Source: Borborobacter arsenicus (GTDB lineage: Bacteria > Pseudomonadota > Alphaproteobacteria > Rhizobiales > Rhizobiaceae). Taken from it: DNA of 64,000 nucleotides. Every line of letters begins with the position of its first letter. The first letter of the stretch is position 1. The stretch lies in contig NZ_RKST01000022.1 in the NCBI RefSeq assembly GCF_003934165.1, positions 27,123 to 91,122 of the forward strand. The letters run 5' to 3'. The notes under the pieces are model-generated. The model saw nothing but the letters and a program-made list of their open reading frames with translations. It did not search any database and was not told the origin of the DNA. The translations under genes were made by a program, and so were the position numbers. Of this stretch, positions 30,834 to 40,540 are shown piece after piece.

Positions 30834-31084
30834 CAGGCCGGACCGGTCGTCTTGTTTTCCGGATCGAGAAGCCTGTGGAGATGAACAACGAAATAGCGCA
30901 TATGCGCGTTGTCGACGCTCGCCTGAGCCTTGGCCTTCCATGCCCTGTGCGCGGATTCATAGTCGGGGAAGATGCCCACAATATCCAGCGCATCAAGATC
31001 GCGGAAGGTGGTAGAGCCGAGCTCCGTCAACTCGCCACCGAAAACCAGGTGCAAAAGCTGTTTTTTTCCGTTCTTCGCGGCCAT
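30833..31084 (-). CDS. DUF4170 domain-containing protein
   Basis: A small soluble protein of 83 residues; the family segments are LLHLVFGGEL, LDIVGIFPDYESAHRAWKAKAQ and MRYFVVHLHRLLDP. It has no enzymatic motif or membrane segment. The ATG at 31084 follows AGGGA; the open frame extends upstream without a ribosome site. It is translationally coupled to the DUF374 acyltransferase through a TGATG junction and sits in the lipid A cluster, which is the only hint of its role. Confidence 0.85.
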   Translation of the reverse strand: MAAKNGKKQLLHLVFGGELTELGSTTFRDLDALDIVGIFPDYESAHRAWKAKAQASVDNAHMRYFVVHLHRLLDPENKTTGPA

Positions 31085-31162
31085 ATCGGTCCCTGAATCA
31101 TTTTGGCAAACTGCCATGTGTCTAATTGAAATCAAGGCGGTTTTAAACCGCCGCGACGCGCC

Positions 31163-31969
31163 TCAGCAATCAGCCGTCGCGATCGCTCCGGCCATCGCCC
31201 TCAGCAGCTCGCCGCTGCCGCCGACAAGAACCCCATGCCTTGGCACAACACCGGCATAGGCCGGCCGGCCGCCATGGGAGTCGAGAAGCTGCCCGCCTGC
31301 TTCGGACAAGATAAGATCGGCCGCGGCAATATCCCAGTCATGCGCGTTCGGCTTGACGAAGGTCGCATCGATCGAGCCCTCGGCAATCATCGCCAGGCGA
31401 TAGGCCAGCGAAGGAATATGGGGCATACGCCGGGTCCGCCGGCGCCACTCCTCGGCCAAGAGATCGACAAATCGCTGCGGGCCGCCGATCTCCAGATCCG
31501 CGCCTGCCTCGCGCACGGCAATCGGCACGCCGTTCTTGTGAGCACCTTTCCCAGGCAGCGCAGAATAGATTTCGCCGCGCGCCGGGCAGTCGAGAACGCC
31601 GGCAATCGTCCGGCCGGATTCGACGACGGCGACGCTGACGCACCAAGCGCTGTTGCCTTCAAGAAAGCCGCGCGTGCCGTCGATCGGATCGACGACAAAG
31701 GTACGGCGTGCCGTCATGCGCGCGCCGGTATCGACAGTCTCCTCCGACAGCCAGCCATAATCGGGGCGCGCGGCACCGAGGGTTTCGCGCAGGAATGTGT
31801 CGGCGGCATAATCGGCTTCGCTGACCGGCGACTGTCCAGCCTTCATCCAGACTTCAGGAGCCTTGCCGAAGTAGCGCATGGCGATCTCACCGGCCTCGCG
31901 CGCGGCCTCCAGCAACAGCAGCAGATCGTCTTCCGCGCCTGATGCGCCGGATCTCTCAGCTTCCGGCAA
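31163..31969 (-). CDS. cysQ: 3'(2'),5'-bisphosphate nucleotidase CysQ / inositol monophosphatase family
   Basis: Mg2+-dependent phosphatase of the IMPase fold, 268 residues, probably recycling 3'-phosphoadenosine 5'-phosphate. Metal-binding motifs are WLSEETVD, DPIDGTRGFLEG (near residue 92) and WDIAAADLILSEAGG (near 220). Its start overlaps the pmbA stop by 14 bp. CysQ genes occur beside the lpxK/waaA cluster in related organisms, as recalled. An inositol-phosphatase activity cannot be excluded from sequence. Confidence 0.9.
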   Translation of the reverse strand: MPEAERSGASGAEDDLLLLLEAAREAGEIAMRYFGKAPEVWMKAGQSPVSEADYAADTFLRETLGAARPDYGWLSEETVDTGARMTARRTFVVDPIDGTRGFLEGNSAWCVSVAVVESGRTIAGVLDCPARGEIYSALPGKGAHKNGVPIAVREAGADLEIGGPQRFVDLLAEEWRRRTRRMPHIPSLAYRLAMIAEGSIDATFVKPNAHDWDIAAADLILSEAGGQLLDSHGGRPAYAGVVPRHGVLVGGSGELLRAMAGAIATADC

Positions 31970-33305
31970 GCGTCATCCCTTCGATCATCAATGTCGGAGC
32001 GGCGGTGCCGAAATTGCGGTCAATGTCGTTGGCCGGCACCATGTTCAGGAACATATCCTTCAGATTCGAGGCGATCGTAACCTCCGAAACCGGATAGGCA
32101 AGCTCGCCGTTTTCGATCCAGAAGCCGGATGCGCCCCGGCTATATTCGCCGGTGACCATATTGACGCCCTGGCCAAACACTTCAGTGACATAAAAGCCGC
32201 TTTTCAATGAACGGATAAGGGCTTCAGGAGAAGCCTCGCCCGGCTCGATCGACAGATTGGTAGAGCTTGGCGACACGGATGAGCCGCTGCGCGAGCCGCG
32301 GCCATTGGTCTGCAATCCCAGTTCCTTCGCCGCCGAACTGGACAGGAACCAATGGTTCAAAATGCCATTCTCGACCATGACCAGTTTCTGGCCTTCAACA
32401 CCTTCGCCATCGAAGGGCCGCGAGGCCGGGCCGCGCACGCGCAGCGGCTCGTCGATGACGGTGATCTTGGCTGCGGCCACCTGCTTGCCCATCATATCGC
32501 GCAGGAAGCTGGTCTTGCGTGCCACGGCAGCGCCGTTGATGGCGCCAGCCAGATGGCTGGCTATGCCGCGAGCCACGCGTGGATCGAACACCACCGTAAC
32601 CTGACCGGTATTGGCCTTGCGCGCATTGAGGCGGCGCACCGCGCGCTCACCCGCACTGCGGCCGATCGCTTCCGGCGCATCCAGATCGGCAAAATGCTGG
32701 CGCGAGGAGAAATCATAGTCGCGTTCCATGCCCGTGCCTTCCCCGGCAACGACGCTTGCGGAGCGCGAAAAGCGCGTGCCGACATAGTGCCCGACAAAGC
32801 CATGCGAGGTGGCCAGAACCATGCCGCCGAGACCGGCACTTGCACCAATGCCGCTGGAATTGGTGACGCCCGGAACCGCGAGCGCCGCTTCTTCCATGGC
32901 AAGCGCATCGGCCTTCAATTGTTCGGCCGAAACCACGGTAGCGTCGTAAAGATCGAGATCGCGCACGCTCTTTGCCAGTAGCGCCGGGTCAGCCAGCCCC
33001 TGGAAAGGGTCCTCCGGCGAAACTTTCGCCATGGAAACTGCCCGTTCGGCCAAGGCGGTCGGATCGGACGCGGCCGTTGCCGAAATGCTGGCCACGCGCT
33101 GGCCGACGAACACCCTCAGGGACACATCCTCGCTCTCGGCGGCTTCAGTGCCCTCGACCTTGCCGAGCCGCACAGAAACGCTTGCCGAGCGCCCGCGCAC
33201 GGCCACCGCATCGGCAGCATCGGCGCCTGCTTTTCTGGCAGCCTCCACCAGCGCGGCGACGCGATCGGTCAGCTTTTGAGCGTCTCTTGCCGCCTCGTCC
33301 TTCAT
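31956..33305 (-). CDS. pmbA: TldD/PmbA family protein (PmbA-like metalloprotease subunit)
   Basis: A 449-residue member of the TldD/PmbA family. In E. coli the two proteins form a heteromeric protease maturing microcin B17 and clearing unfolded peptides; PmbA lacks the zinc site held by TldD. No HEXXXH motif is visible, consistent with the PmbA side. Recognisable parts include LRVFVGQRVASISA, VTVVFDPRVARGIASHLAGAI and NGRGSRSGSSVSPS. The ATG at 33305 was chosen because the 97 extra upstream codons have no protein character. It is the first gene of the leftward cluster running into cysQ. Confidence 0.92.
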   Translation of the reverse strand: MKDEAARDAQKLTDRVAALVEAARKAGADAADAVAVRGRSASVSVRLGKVEGTEAAESEDVSLRVFVGQRVASISATAASDPTALAERAVSMAKVSPEDPFQGLADPALLAKSVRDLDLYDATVVSAEQLKADALAMEEAALAVPGVTNSSGIGASAGLGGMVLATSHGFVGHYVGTRFSRSASVVAGEGTGMERDYDFSSRQHFADLDAPEAIGRSAGERAVRRLNARKANTGQVTVVFDPRVARGIASHLAGAINGAAVARKTSFLRDMMGKQVAAAKITVIDEPLRVRGPASRPFDGEGVEGQKLVMVENGILNHWFLSSSAAKELGLQTNGRGSRSGSSVSPSSTNLSIEPGEASPEALIRSLKSGFYVTEVFGQGVNMVTGEYSRGASGFWIENGELAYPVSEVTIASNLKDMFLNMVPANDIDRNFGTAAPTLMIEGMTLAGS

Positions 33306-33452
33306 ATGGATTGTCCTGAAAACCGTTCCATTATGCCTGCTCGAATGCGCAGGCTTTACGCTTAACCATCTATTGTTCGATCCTGCCTTGTGCAATGGGT
33401 CAGGACGGATACAAAAGTCACATATGCGCCAGAAGCAACGGGACCAGCAAGC

Positions 33453-33869
33453 ATGACGCCGTTTCACCTCGCCTTTCCTGTCCGCGACCTCGAAGAGACG
33501 CGTGCCTTTTATCGTGATGCGCTTGGCTGCGCGATCGGACGATCTTCCGAAACCTGGGTCGATTTCGACCTGTTCGGTCATCAGATGTCGGCGCATCTAC
33601 GCCCCGGAACCGGCACTGCCGAAAATGACGGCAAGGTCGGCGGCAAGCTGGTGCCGATCCCGCATTTCGGCGTGGTGCTGCAAATGGACGATTGGCAGAC
33701 ACTTGCCGACCGTCTTGAAGCCCGCGGCGATGTCGAATGGCTGGAGCGGCCGATGATCCGCTTTGCCGGCGAACCAGGCGAACAGGCGACGCTTTTCATT
33801 CGCGACCCCTCCGGCAATGCGCTGGAATTCAAGGGCTTCCGCTCGCTCGACCAGGTCTTTGCGCACTGA
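33453..33869 (+). CDS. VOC (glyoxalase/bleomycin-resistance fold) family protein
   Basis: A 138-residue protein with paired beta-alpha-beta modules: FHLAFPVRDLEETRAFYRD at the start, FGVVLQMDDWQTLADRLEA in the middle and FIRDPSGNALEFKGF at the end. Candidate metal ligands are His4 or 5 and the glutamate in ALEFKG. The substrate is not predictable. The ATG at 33453 was chosen by fold; the frame is open 63 bp upstream. It converges with the patatin gene, 2 bp apart. Confidence 0.85.
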   Translation: MTPFHLAFPVRDLEETRAFYRDALGCAIGRSSETWVDFDLFGHQMSAHLRPGTGTAENDGKVGGKLVPIPHFGVVLQMDDWQTLADRLEARGDVEWLERPMIRFAGEPGEQATLFIRDPSGNALEFKGFRSLDQVFAH

Positions 33870-33871
33870 AT

Positions 33872-34711
33872 TCACGCCTTGCGGCGGCTTTTTTGCAGCG
33901 CCTTATCGACCGCGCGCTTCAACTCATCCTTCAGCGGCGCGGTCTCGGCCATCACCGCGTCGATCTTGAGGAAGTCCAGCGCCCGAAATTGCGAGACCGG
34001 CGCCTGCAGGAAGATATCGGGCCGGTTCTGCTGTAGTTTGCCGGCAACGATCGACTGCATCATCAACTGGCTGGCGCCAAGAACCAGATCGAGGGAACCC
34101 GGCTTCCTGCGTCCGGCCATGGTCGGCGCGCCGACCACATCGATTGCTATGGTGATGTCAGCGTCACTTTCGATCAGGTCGAAAGGCACGGGATTGTAGA
34201 TGCCGCCATCGATGAGCAGTCTTCCCTCACGCTTGACCGGACCGAACACCGCCGGAATGGCGGCGGAGGCGGCGAGAGCCGAATGCAGCTCTCCTTTCCG
34301 GAAGACCACAAGTTGATGGCCGAAGAAGTCGGTTGCCGTGACCTGAAGCGGGATTTTCAGCTCCGAGAAATCGTCCGGCACCTGAATCGGCAAGAAAGCC
34401 TTGAGAATGCGTTCGATGTTGAACTGGCTGATGCGGAAGCCGGTCGCCATCACTTCGGACAAGGTGCCGGGCCGCGCATGCCACATGCGGCTTGCCACCT
34501 CCGAAGGGCGTCCAAGGATGGAACGGGCATATTGATGGATCTCCCGACCGGTCATGCCGGCCGCCATGCCTGCGCCCATGATCGCGCCGATCGACGATCC
34601 TGCTATGGAAACAGGCTTTATGCCGAGCTCATCCAGCGCCTCAATGACATGAATATGCGCCAGGCCGCGAGCCCCGCCGCCGCCGAAGGCTATGGCGAAT
34701 GTCGGGCTCAC
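33872..34711 (-). CDS. patatin-like phospholipase family protein (RssA-like)
   Basis: A 279-residue bacterial patatin. The oxyanion loop is GGGGARG (residues 10-16), the nucleophile motif GSSIG has Ser40, and the catalytic Asp is in [12 protein letters not shown] (near residue 167), so the Ser-Asp dyad is intact. It has no signal peptide, so it is probably a cytosolic or membrane-associated acyl hydrolase. Its start overlaps the end of the upstream M16 peptidase gene by 4 bp, indicating co-translation. Confidence 0.9.
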   Translation of the reverse strand: MSPTFAIAFGGGGARGLAHIHVIEALDELGIKPVSIAGSSIGAIMGAGMAAGMTGREIHQYARSILGRPSEVASRMWHARPGTLSEVMATGFRISQFNIERILKAFLPIQVPDDFSELKIPLQVTATDFFGHQLVVFRKGELHSALAASAAIPAVFGPVKREGRLLIDGGIYNPVPFDLIESDADITIAIDVVGAPTMAGRRKPGSLDLVLGASQLMMQSIVAGKLQQNRPDIFLQAPVSQFRALDFLKIDAVMAETAPLKDELKRAVDKALQKSRRKA

Positions 34712-36066
34712 TCCTTGTCCGTTCCAGCCATGGCAGGGCCGACGACCAGCACTGCGGGCTCGGCAGCCAAGAGTTTTCTTGCCGCTTCCTTTGTGTCTTC
34801 CAGCGTCACCGCATCGATCAGCGCTCCGCGGCGCTCCATATAGTCGATGCCAAGATGCTGCAATTGCAGTTCCGCCAATGTGCTGGCAATAGCGCCCGAG
34901 GAGTTGAGATTGTTGATCGCATAGGCGCCGGTCAGATATTTCTTCGCGGCCGCCAGTTCCGCCTCGGTCGGCCCTTCATCCGCCATCTTGCGGACAACCT
35001 CGCGCACGAGGTCCAGGGTTTCGGCCGCCTTGTCGGAGCGTGTGGAGGTGCTGACCACAAGAGCGTTGGCATGGTCATAATTGACCAGCGAGGAACTGAC
35101 TCCGTAAGCCAGGCCGCGCTTCTCGCGCACCTCCTCGAACAGCCGCGAGGTGAAGGTGCCGCCACCCAGAATATGGTTCATCACCACGGCGCCAAAGAAT
35201 TCCGGGCTGTCACGGCGGACTCCTGGATAGGCAAGCTGAAGGCTCGTTTGCGGCAGCTCGTATTCGACGCTCACCGTCTGCGCCAGTTTCGGCCGAACAT
35301 CCGCTATCGGAGTGAGTTCCGGCTTCCCCGGAAGTGCGCCGAAAAGCTTATCCAACTCCCCCTTCAAAGTCTCGGCATCGATGGCGCCGACGACTGCGAC
35401 CTTGAGTTTTCCGCGGGCGAACATAGCCTTGTGGAAAGCATGAAGATCATCCGCGGTAATGGTCGCGAGGCTTTGTTCAGTTCCCTCGCTGCGCCGCGCA
35501 TAAGGGTGATCGCCATAGAGCGCAGTGGCCCATTTGAACTGCGCTTCGACTTCCGGGTCGCGCGAGCCGGAAATGATGCCGGATACGATCTGTGCCCTGA
35601 TCCGGTCGATCGGGGCCTGATCGAAACGCGGCTCGGTGATCGCCAACCGGAGCAGGTTGAAAGCGTCGTCCTTCTGCTCGGCCAGAAGCCGCATCGAACC
35701 GTAGATCGTATCGCGACCGGCGCTGAACCGCATTTCTGCACCGGCATCATCGAGTTGCGATTGAAACGCTTCGCTGTCGAGTTCGCCTGCCCCCTCATCG
35801 AACAGGCCGGTCATCAGGTTGGCCAGCCCTTCCTTGCCTTTCGGGTCCTGTGACGAGCCGCCGTCAAAGGCAAAGCGAATGGCGATCAGCGGCACGGAAT
35901 AGTCTTCAACCAGCCAGGCGGTGATGCCCTGCGACGAGGTCACCTCCTGAATTTTCATCTCGGCACGGGCTGGAGCAATGCAGGGCAGCACCAGAAACAC
36001 CACCGCCAGCGCAAAGACAGTCGCCGAGGTGATAATCCGGCCGCGGAAATCCAAAGTTGGGTTCAT
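34708..36066 (-). CDS. M16 family peptidase-like protein, lacking the zinc motif
   Basis: A 452-residue secreted M16 (insulinase-like) protein. A signal peptide (hydrophobic [20 protein letters not shown], cleaved near residue 36) precedes an M16 N-domain in which the HXXEH site is replaced ([15 protein letters not shown]). The C-domain is conserved, including [20 protein letters not shown]. Loss of the zinc motif marks it as the non-catalytic partner of the upstream M16 protein, 14 bp away, as in other bacterial M16A/M16B pairs. It overlaps the patatin gene by 4 bp. Confidence 0.9.
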   Translation of the reverse strand: MNPTLDFRGRIITSATVFALAVVFLVLPCIAPARAEMKIQEVTSSQGITAWLVEDYSVPLIAIRFAFDGGSSQDPKGKEGLANLMTGLFDEGAGELDSEAFQSQLDDAGAEMRFSAGRDTIYGSMRLLAEQKDDAFNLLRLAITEPRFDQAPIDRIRAQIVSGIISGSRDPEVEAQFKWATALYGDHPYARRSEGTEQSLATITADDLHAFHKAMFARGKLKVAVVGAIDAETLKGELDKLFGALPGKPELTPIADVRPKLAQTVSVEYELPQTSLQLAYPGVRRDSPEFFGAVVMNHILGGGTFTSRLFEEVREKRGLAYGVSSSLVNYDHANALVVSTSTRSDKAAETLDLVREVVRKMADEGPTEAELAAAKKYLTGAYAINNLNSSGAIASTLAELQLQHLGIDYMERRGALIDAVTLEDTKEAARKLLAAEPAVLVVGPAMAGTDKE

Positions 36067-36080
36067 GGGATCGATCCGGA

Positions 36081-37580
36081 TCAGTTGGCGGGAGCGGTGT
36101 GGGCCGGATCGGCCTGGACAGGATCAGGAAGTCCGCTTTCCGTCTCTGCAGGATCACCGGGGCTCGGCATGGGAGCGGCCTCGGTTGCCACGGCTGGCTC
36201 AGCCGCCGGCAGCAGGTAACCCGTCACCGAAATATCCGGGTTCAGATATTTGGCAGCGGCGGCCTGAACCTGCGCGGCCGTGACTTGCTTGATCTTGTCC
36301 GGCCATTCGGCAACCTCCTGAACGGTTCCCCCGGTGGCAAGCGTGCTGCCATAGATATTGGTCATGCTCGACTGGCGGTCGCGCGCAAAGATCATGCTGC
36401 GAACAAACCGTTTCTTCGCCTTTTCAAGCTCCATATCGGTCACGCCATCCTTGATGATGCGGCGGATTTCGACATCCACCGCTTTCTCAACCGCATAGAT
36501 ATCGGCTTCTCCGCGCGGCGATCCGTAGACGGTGAAGCTGGTGTCGTCGAACATCGTCCCATCATAATAGGCGCCGGCACCAGAGGCGATGCCTGCCTTG
36601 ACCACCAGTTCCTGATAGAGGCGGCTTTGGGTTCCCCCGCCCAAGATTTCGGACAGAAGGTCGATGGCCTCGGCTTCGCCGGGCTGATCGCTATGGTATG
36701 AGGGAACCACCCAGGCCTTGGAAAAACTCGGCACGCTGACGCGCCGGTCGGTCAGGGTCACGGTGCGCTTGGTATTCTGCTCAGGTTCCTGCGGGCGCAT
36801 ACGCGGCGGCAGGTCAGGACCGCGCGCCACCTTGCCGTAGGTCCGCTCAGCCATGGCCCGCACGTCATCCGGGTCGACATCTCCCGCCACCACGAGAACC
36901 GCATTGTTGGGAGCATAGTACCGGTTGTAGAAATCCACGGCCTCCGCCCGGTTAAGCTCTTTGATCTCCTGCATCCAGCCGATCACCGGAATACGGTAGG
37001 GATGGTTCTGGAACAACGTTGCCTGTACCTCTTCATCCAGCAAAGCATCAGGACTGCCTTCCACGCGCGAGCGCCGCTCCTCGAGGATCACGTCGCGCTC
37101 GGGGCCGATAACCGCATCGGTCAGCACCAGATTGCGCATCCGGTCGGCCTCGTATGTCATCATCGTTTCGAGCGCATCCGGCGGCACGGTCTGGAAATAG
37201 GCGGTGTAGTCATAGGAAGTGAAGGCGTTTTCCCGCCCGCCGATCTCGGCGATACGGGCACCGAATTCCCCGGCCTTGTGGTTGGTCGTGCCCTTGAACA
37301 TCAGATGTTCGAAGAAATGGGCAATGCCGGACTTGCCCGCCGGCTCGTCGGCGCTGCCGACCTTGTACCAGACCATATGGGTGACGATCGGCGCGCGATG
37401 ATCGGGAATGACCACCACCTCCATGCCGTTGTCGAGCAGGAAGTCCGCAACTGTGCCGTTGTCGCCATTGCCGCTTTGTGCCGATGCCTGCATTGGTGAG
37501 AAGGCGGCAGCAAAAAGCACAAGGGACGCCAGCAGCAGACACCGGCCGCATCGGGCCACCCAGCCGGCTTCAAGATTCAT
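36081..37580 (-). CDS. M16 family zinc metallopeptidase (catalytic partner)
   Basis: A 499-residue exported peptidase. A signal peptide ([20 protein letters not shown]) is followed by the zinc site HFFEH (near residues 88-92) and the third ligand glutamate in VILEERRSR downstream. The C-domain has [20 protein letters not shown]. The C-terminal tail is rich in Ala, Pro and Glu. It is expected to form a periplasmic clam-shell dimer with the zinc-less partner encoded 14 bp downstream. Substrates are unknown. Confidence 0.94.
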   Translation of the reverse strand: MNLEAGWVARCGRCLLLASLVLFAAAFSPMQASAQSGNGDNGTVADFLLDNGMEVVVIPDHRAPIVTHMVWYKVGSADEPAGKSGIAHFFEHLMFKGTTNHKAGEFGARIAEIGGRENAFTSYDYTAYFQTVPPDALETMMTYEADRMRNLVLTDAVIGPERDVILEERRSRVEGSPDALLDEEVQATLFQNHPYRIPVIGWMQEIKELNRAEAVDFYNRYYAPNNAVLVVAGDVDPDDVRAMAERTYGKVARGPDLPPRMRPQEPEQNTKRTVTLTDRRVSVPSFSKAWVVPSYHSDQPGEAEAIDLLSEILGGGTQSRLYQELVVKAGIASGAGAYYDGTMFDDTSFTVYGSPRGEADIYAVEKAVDVEIRRIIKDGVTDMELEKAKKRFVRSMIFARDRQSSMTNIYGSTLATGGTVQEVAEWPDKIKQVTAAQVQAAAAKYLNPDISVTGYLLPAAEPAVATEAAPMPSPGDPAETESGLPDPVQADPAHTAPAN

Positions 37581-37704
37581 TTTCTGCTCCCGGAAAGTTC
37601 AAGCATGCTGCGAAGTATCGGGTATAACCCGAAGATCGCTCAGAAATCAGTCATGCGTCATCTGCCATCGAAAAAAGGCCGAAGCAGGACATGTCACCGC
37701 AAGA

Positions 37705-38259
37705 TCAGGCAAACTCGATCAGCCGGATGATGGTTTCACCGTAATTGCGCTCATCGATGACCGAGAAGCCCACACCTGGGTCAAAGGGCGCGGCGGCGGC
37801 TTCTTCCACCACACAGAGGGCACCGGGCTGCAGCCATCCGCCCGTCCGCGCCGATTGAAGCGCAGCGACGCCAAGACCCTTGCCATAGGGGGGATCGGCA
37901 AACACCAGGCCGAAGGGCTGGACGGTTCCTGCCGGACCCAAGCTGGTTGCGTCGCGCCGGAAAATCTTGGTGCGCCCCTGCAGGCCGAAGGCTTCGACAT
38001 TGGTGCGCACAAGGCCCCTGCCCTCGGCCGACTCCTCGATGAACATGCAAAATGCCGCCCCGCGCGACAGGGCTTCGAGCCCCAGCGCCCCGGTGCCCGA
38101 AAACAGGTCGAGCACACGCGCTCCCCGCAATTTGTCGGCAAAGCGGTGGGTCAGGACATTGAACAGCGCTTCGCGGGTGCGGTCGGTGGTGGGGCGTATG
38201 GCATTGGTTCGCGGCGTGGCCAGCGGCCGGCCGCGAAACTCACCGCCGACGATCCGCAT
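37705..38259 (-). CDS. rsmD: 16S rRNA (guanine(966)-N(2))-methyltransferase
   Basis: A 184-residue class I methyltransferase acting on 16S rRNA. The start MRIVGGEFRGRPLATP is diagnostic; the AdoMet loop is LDLFSGTGALGLEALSRGA and the catalytic motif is FADPPYGKG. The ATG at 38259 was chosen for this; the open frame runs upstream inside the neighbouring gene. The start overlaps the end of the pseudouridine synthase gene by 20 bp, so the two rRNA-modification genes are coupled. Confidence 0.95.
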   Translation of the reverse strand: MRIVGGEFRGRPLATPRTNAIRPTTDRTREALFNVLTHRFADKLRGARVLDLFSGTGALGLEALSRGAAFCMFIEESAEGRGLVRTNVEAFGLQGRTKIFRRDATSLGPAGTVQPFGLVFADPPYGKGLGVAALQSARTGGWLQPGALCVVEEAAAAPFDPGVGFSVIDERNYGETIIRLIEFA

Positions 38260-39997
38260 CGTCCCTGCCCTTGCGAGGAGTTGCGGGGCGATCATCGCCC
38301 TCGCGACGCGGCTTGCCCAGACCGGATTTACCCCCGCCTGGCTTGTCGAAGAACGGCTTGCTGCCATGCTTGCCGAATTTGGCCTTGCCGGCCTTGCCTG
38401 CCTCGGCTTGCGCTTTTTCAGCGGCGGCACGCCCCTTGCCGATCGGGCGGGCGCCGGGCGCCATCCAGACATTGGCCTTGCGCGCACCCGGCGGATCGAT
38501 GGGACGGGACTCGCGCACATCGGATTTTCCACCGCGCGCTGGCCTATCGCCAAAGCCGGGCTTGGCGCCCCGCTCCGGCTTCGTCTGCAGACGATCGCGC
38601 ATCTCCTCACGATGCTGGGACTCGTCGCGCCTGCGCTTCTTGATCAGGCCGCCCTCGCCGATAGGCAAAGGCCGTGACTTGCGCGGCGCGCGTTCGGCAA
38701 CGGCGACGTCCTTGGGCTTGGAAAATTCGCGCCGCACCGGCTTGTTGCTGAATGGCTTCTGGATGTCAGCCTCGAAATTGGCGCCGGACTCCTCAATCAG
38801 CCGCTCGCCGAGCTGGTCACGCAGCGTGCGTCCGCTCAGTTCCTGCACATGCCCTTCGGGAAGCTCGCCAAGCTGGAAGGGCCCGAAGGAAATACGGATC
38901 AGTCGCGTCACGTCGAGCCCCAGCGCCCCGAGAATATTCTTGACCTCGCGGTTCTTGCCCTCACGCAGGCCGATCGTCAGCCAGGCATTGCTGCCCTGCT
39001 CGCGGTCGAGCGAAGCTTCCACCGCACCATAGAAAACCCCATCGACCGCAATGCCGTCTTTCAGGCCGGCAAGCTGGGCCTCGTCAACCTTGCCGTGGAC
39101 GCGCGCCCGGTAGCGGCGCAACCAGCCTGTCGCCGGCAATTCCAGAACCCGCGACAAGCCGCCATCATTGGTCAGCAGCAACAGGCCCTCGGTGTTGATG
39201 TCGAGCCGGCCGACAGTCATCAGGCGCGGCAGTTCTGCCGGCAGCATTTCGAAAACCGTCTTGCGGCCTTCCGGGTCGCGATTGGTGGTGACCACGCCTG
39301 CCGGTTTGTGGAACAGGAAAAGCCTCGTTCGCTCGACCGGCGGGATCAGGGTGCCGTCGAGTTCGATCCGGTCATCGGGCATCACGTTGAAGGCAGGCGA
39401 TTCCAGCACCTTGCCGTTGACCCTGACACGGCCAGCCGCAATCAATTCCTCGGCGTCGCGGCGCGAGGCAATGCCGACCCGCGCCAGCCGCTTGGCTATG
39501 CGTTCGCCGGGTGCGTCTTCAGTTCCCTTTGGCCGGGAGAACGGTTTGGCGTGGCCCTCGCCACGCTTGAAATCGTCACGCCTGCCCCGCTTCTCGAAAC
39601 CTTCTCGGCGCGGCTTGTCAAAGCTCCGTGCGGGCTGCTCGTCGCCGCTTCTTTCCCGCGAGAAGCGTCCCTCGTCCCTGCTTGCTTGGCGCTCGAAACG
39701 GCCAGGCCGGGGAGCACCCTGGCCTTCACGCTTTTCATAGGGCTTGCGCTCCGGGCGCGGCCCCTTGCGGAACGGCGCGTCACCCCGCTCCGAACGGGCC
39801 TCAGTGCCTGAATCGGCTGCGTCGCGCCGCTTTGCATAGGACTTCTCGTCGTCGCGCTTGAAAGGCTTCCCGCCTTCAAAACGCGGCTTTGCGGCAAAGC
39901 CCGGCTTGCCGCCCTTGCGCGGCGCATTGCTGCCGGCGCGTGTACCTGCGGGTTTCGAAGCGCCCTTGCGCGGAAATTTCTTGCGATCGTCATCCAT
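38240..39997 (-). CDS. rRNA pseudouridine synthase (RluB/RsuA family) with long basic tails
   Basis: A 585-residue protein. The core has an S4 RNA-binding domain (about residues 165-215, KRLARVGIASRRDAEELI) and a synthase domain with catalytic aspartate in GRLDINTEGLLLLTNDG (near residue 262), plus GKNREVKNILGALG. Around it are a ~160-residue N-terminal and a ~150-residue C-terminal extension. These are low-complexity, rich in Lys, Arg, Gly, Asp and Glu (repeated KPGFG and RPARGG-like pieces), and probably disordered RNA-binding tails. Such tails are common in alphaproteobacteria but long here. It is coupled to rsmD. Confidence 0.93.
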   Translation of the reverse strand: MDDDRKKFPRKGASKPAGTRAGSNAPRKGGKPGFAAKPRFEGGKPFKRDDEKSYAKRRDAADSGTEARSERGDAPFRKGPRPERKPYEKREGQGAPRPGRFERQASRDEGRFSRERSGDEQPARSFDKPRREGFEKRGRRDDFKRGEGHAKPFSRPKGTEDAPGERIAKRLARVGIASRRDAEELIAAGRVRVNGKVLESPAFNVMPDDRIELDGTLIPPVERTRLFLFHKPAGVVTTNRDPEGRKTVFEMLPAELPRLMTVGRLDINTEGLLLLTNDGGLSRVLELPATGWLRRYRARVHGKVDEAQLAGLKDGIAVDGVFYGAVEASLDREQGSNAWLTIGLREGKNREVKNILGALGLDVTRLIRISFGPFQLGELPEGHVQELSGRTLRDQLGERLIEESGANFEADIQKPFSNKPVRREFSKPKDVAVAERAPRKSRPLPIGEGGLIKKRRRDESQHREEMRDRLQTKPERGAKPGFGDRPARGGKSDVRESRPIDPPGARKANVWMAPGARPIGKGRAAAEKAQAEAGKAGKAKFGKHGSKPFFDKPGGGKSGLGKPRREGDDRPATPRKGRDDADRRR

Positions 39998-40063
39998 GTG
40001 GCGTTTGCCTTTCCGGGGCGCTAGATAACAGGAACATTGTGGAGTTGCGAGGGGAATAACGGC

Positions 40064-40516
40064 TTGAAACGTCCGGATTTCATGGCGTTGGCGTTAAGCG
40101 AGGCGAAGGCTGCAGCAGCACGTGGCGAAGTCCCAATCGGCGCCGTGGTGGCGGCGGGTAACCAGGTCATTGCCAGCGACGGAAACCGCACCCGGGAACT
40201 GAACGACCCCACTGCGCATGCCGAAATACTGGCGATCCGCACTGCCTCGCAAAAGCTCTCATCTGAAAGGCTGACCGATCTCGATCTCTATGTGACGCTG
40301 GAGCCCTGCGCAATGTGCGCAGCCGCCATTTCCTTCGCCCGCATCCGGAGACTTTACTTCGGAGCCGCCGACGAAAAGGGCGGCGCGGTCGTCAACGGCG
40401 TGCGCTTTTTTTCTTCGCCAACCTGCCACCATGTGCCGGAGACCTATTCCGGCATCGCCGAAAGCAGTGCGGTGGCACTTCTCAAGGATTTCTTTCAGGC
40501 ACGCCGCGAACCTTGA
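40064..40516 (+). CDS. tadA: tRNA-specific adenosine deaminase (nucleoside deaminase family)
   Basis: A 150-residue zinc deaminase making inosine at the wobble position of tRNA-Arg. The zinc/catalytic motifs are HAE (in PTAHAEILAIR) and PCAMC (in LEPCAMCAAAIS). No ATG lies at the expected N-terminus. A TTG at 40064, preceded by GAGGGG, gives the sequence LKRPDFMALALSEA; the ATG at 40082 is the alternative and would remove six residues. The gene is divergent from the pseudouridine synthase gene. Confidence 0.93.
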   Translation: MKRPDFMALALSEAKAAAARGEVPIGAVVAAGNQVIASDGNRTRELNDPTAHAEILAIRTASQKLSSERLTDLDLYVTLEPCAMCAAAISFARIRRLYFGAADEKGGAVVNGVRFFSSPTCHHVPETYSGIAESSAVALLKDFFQARREP

Positions 40517-40540
40517 AGGCCGAAAGCAGTCACCAGCCTT

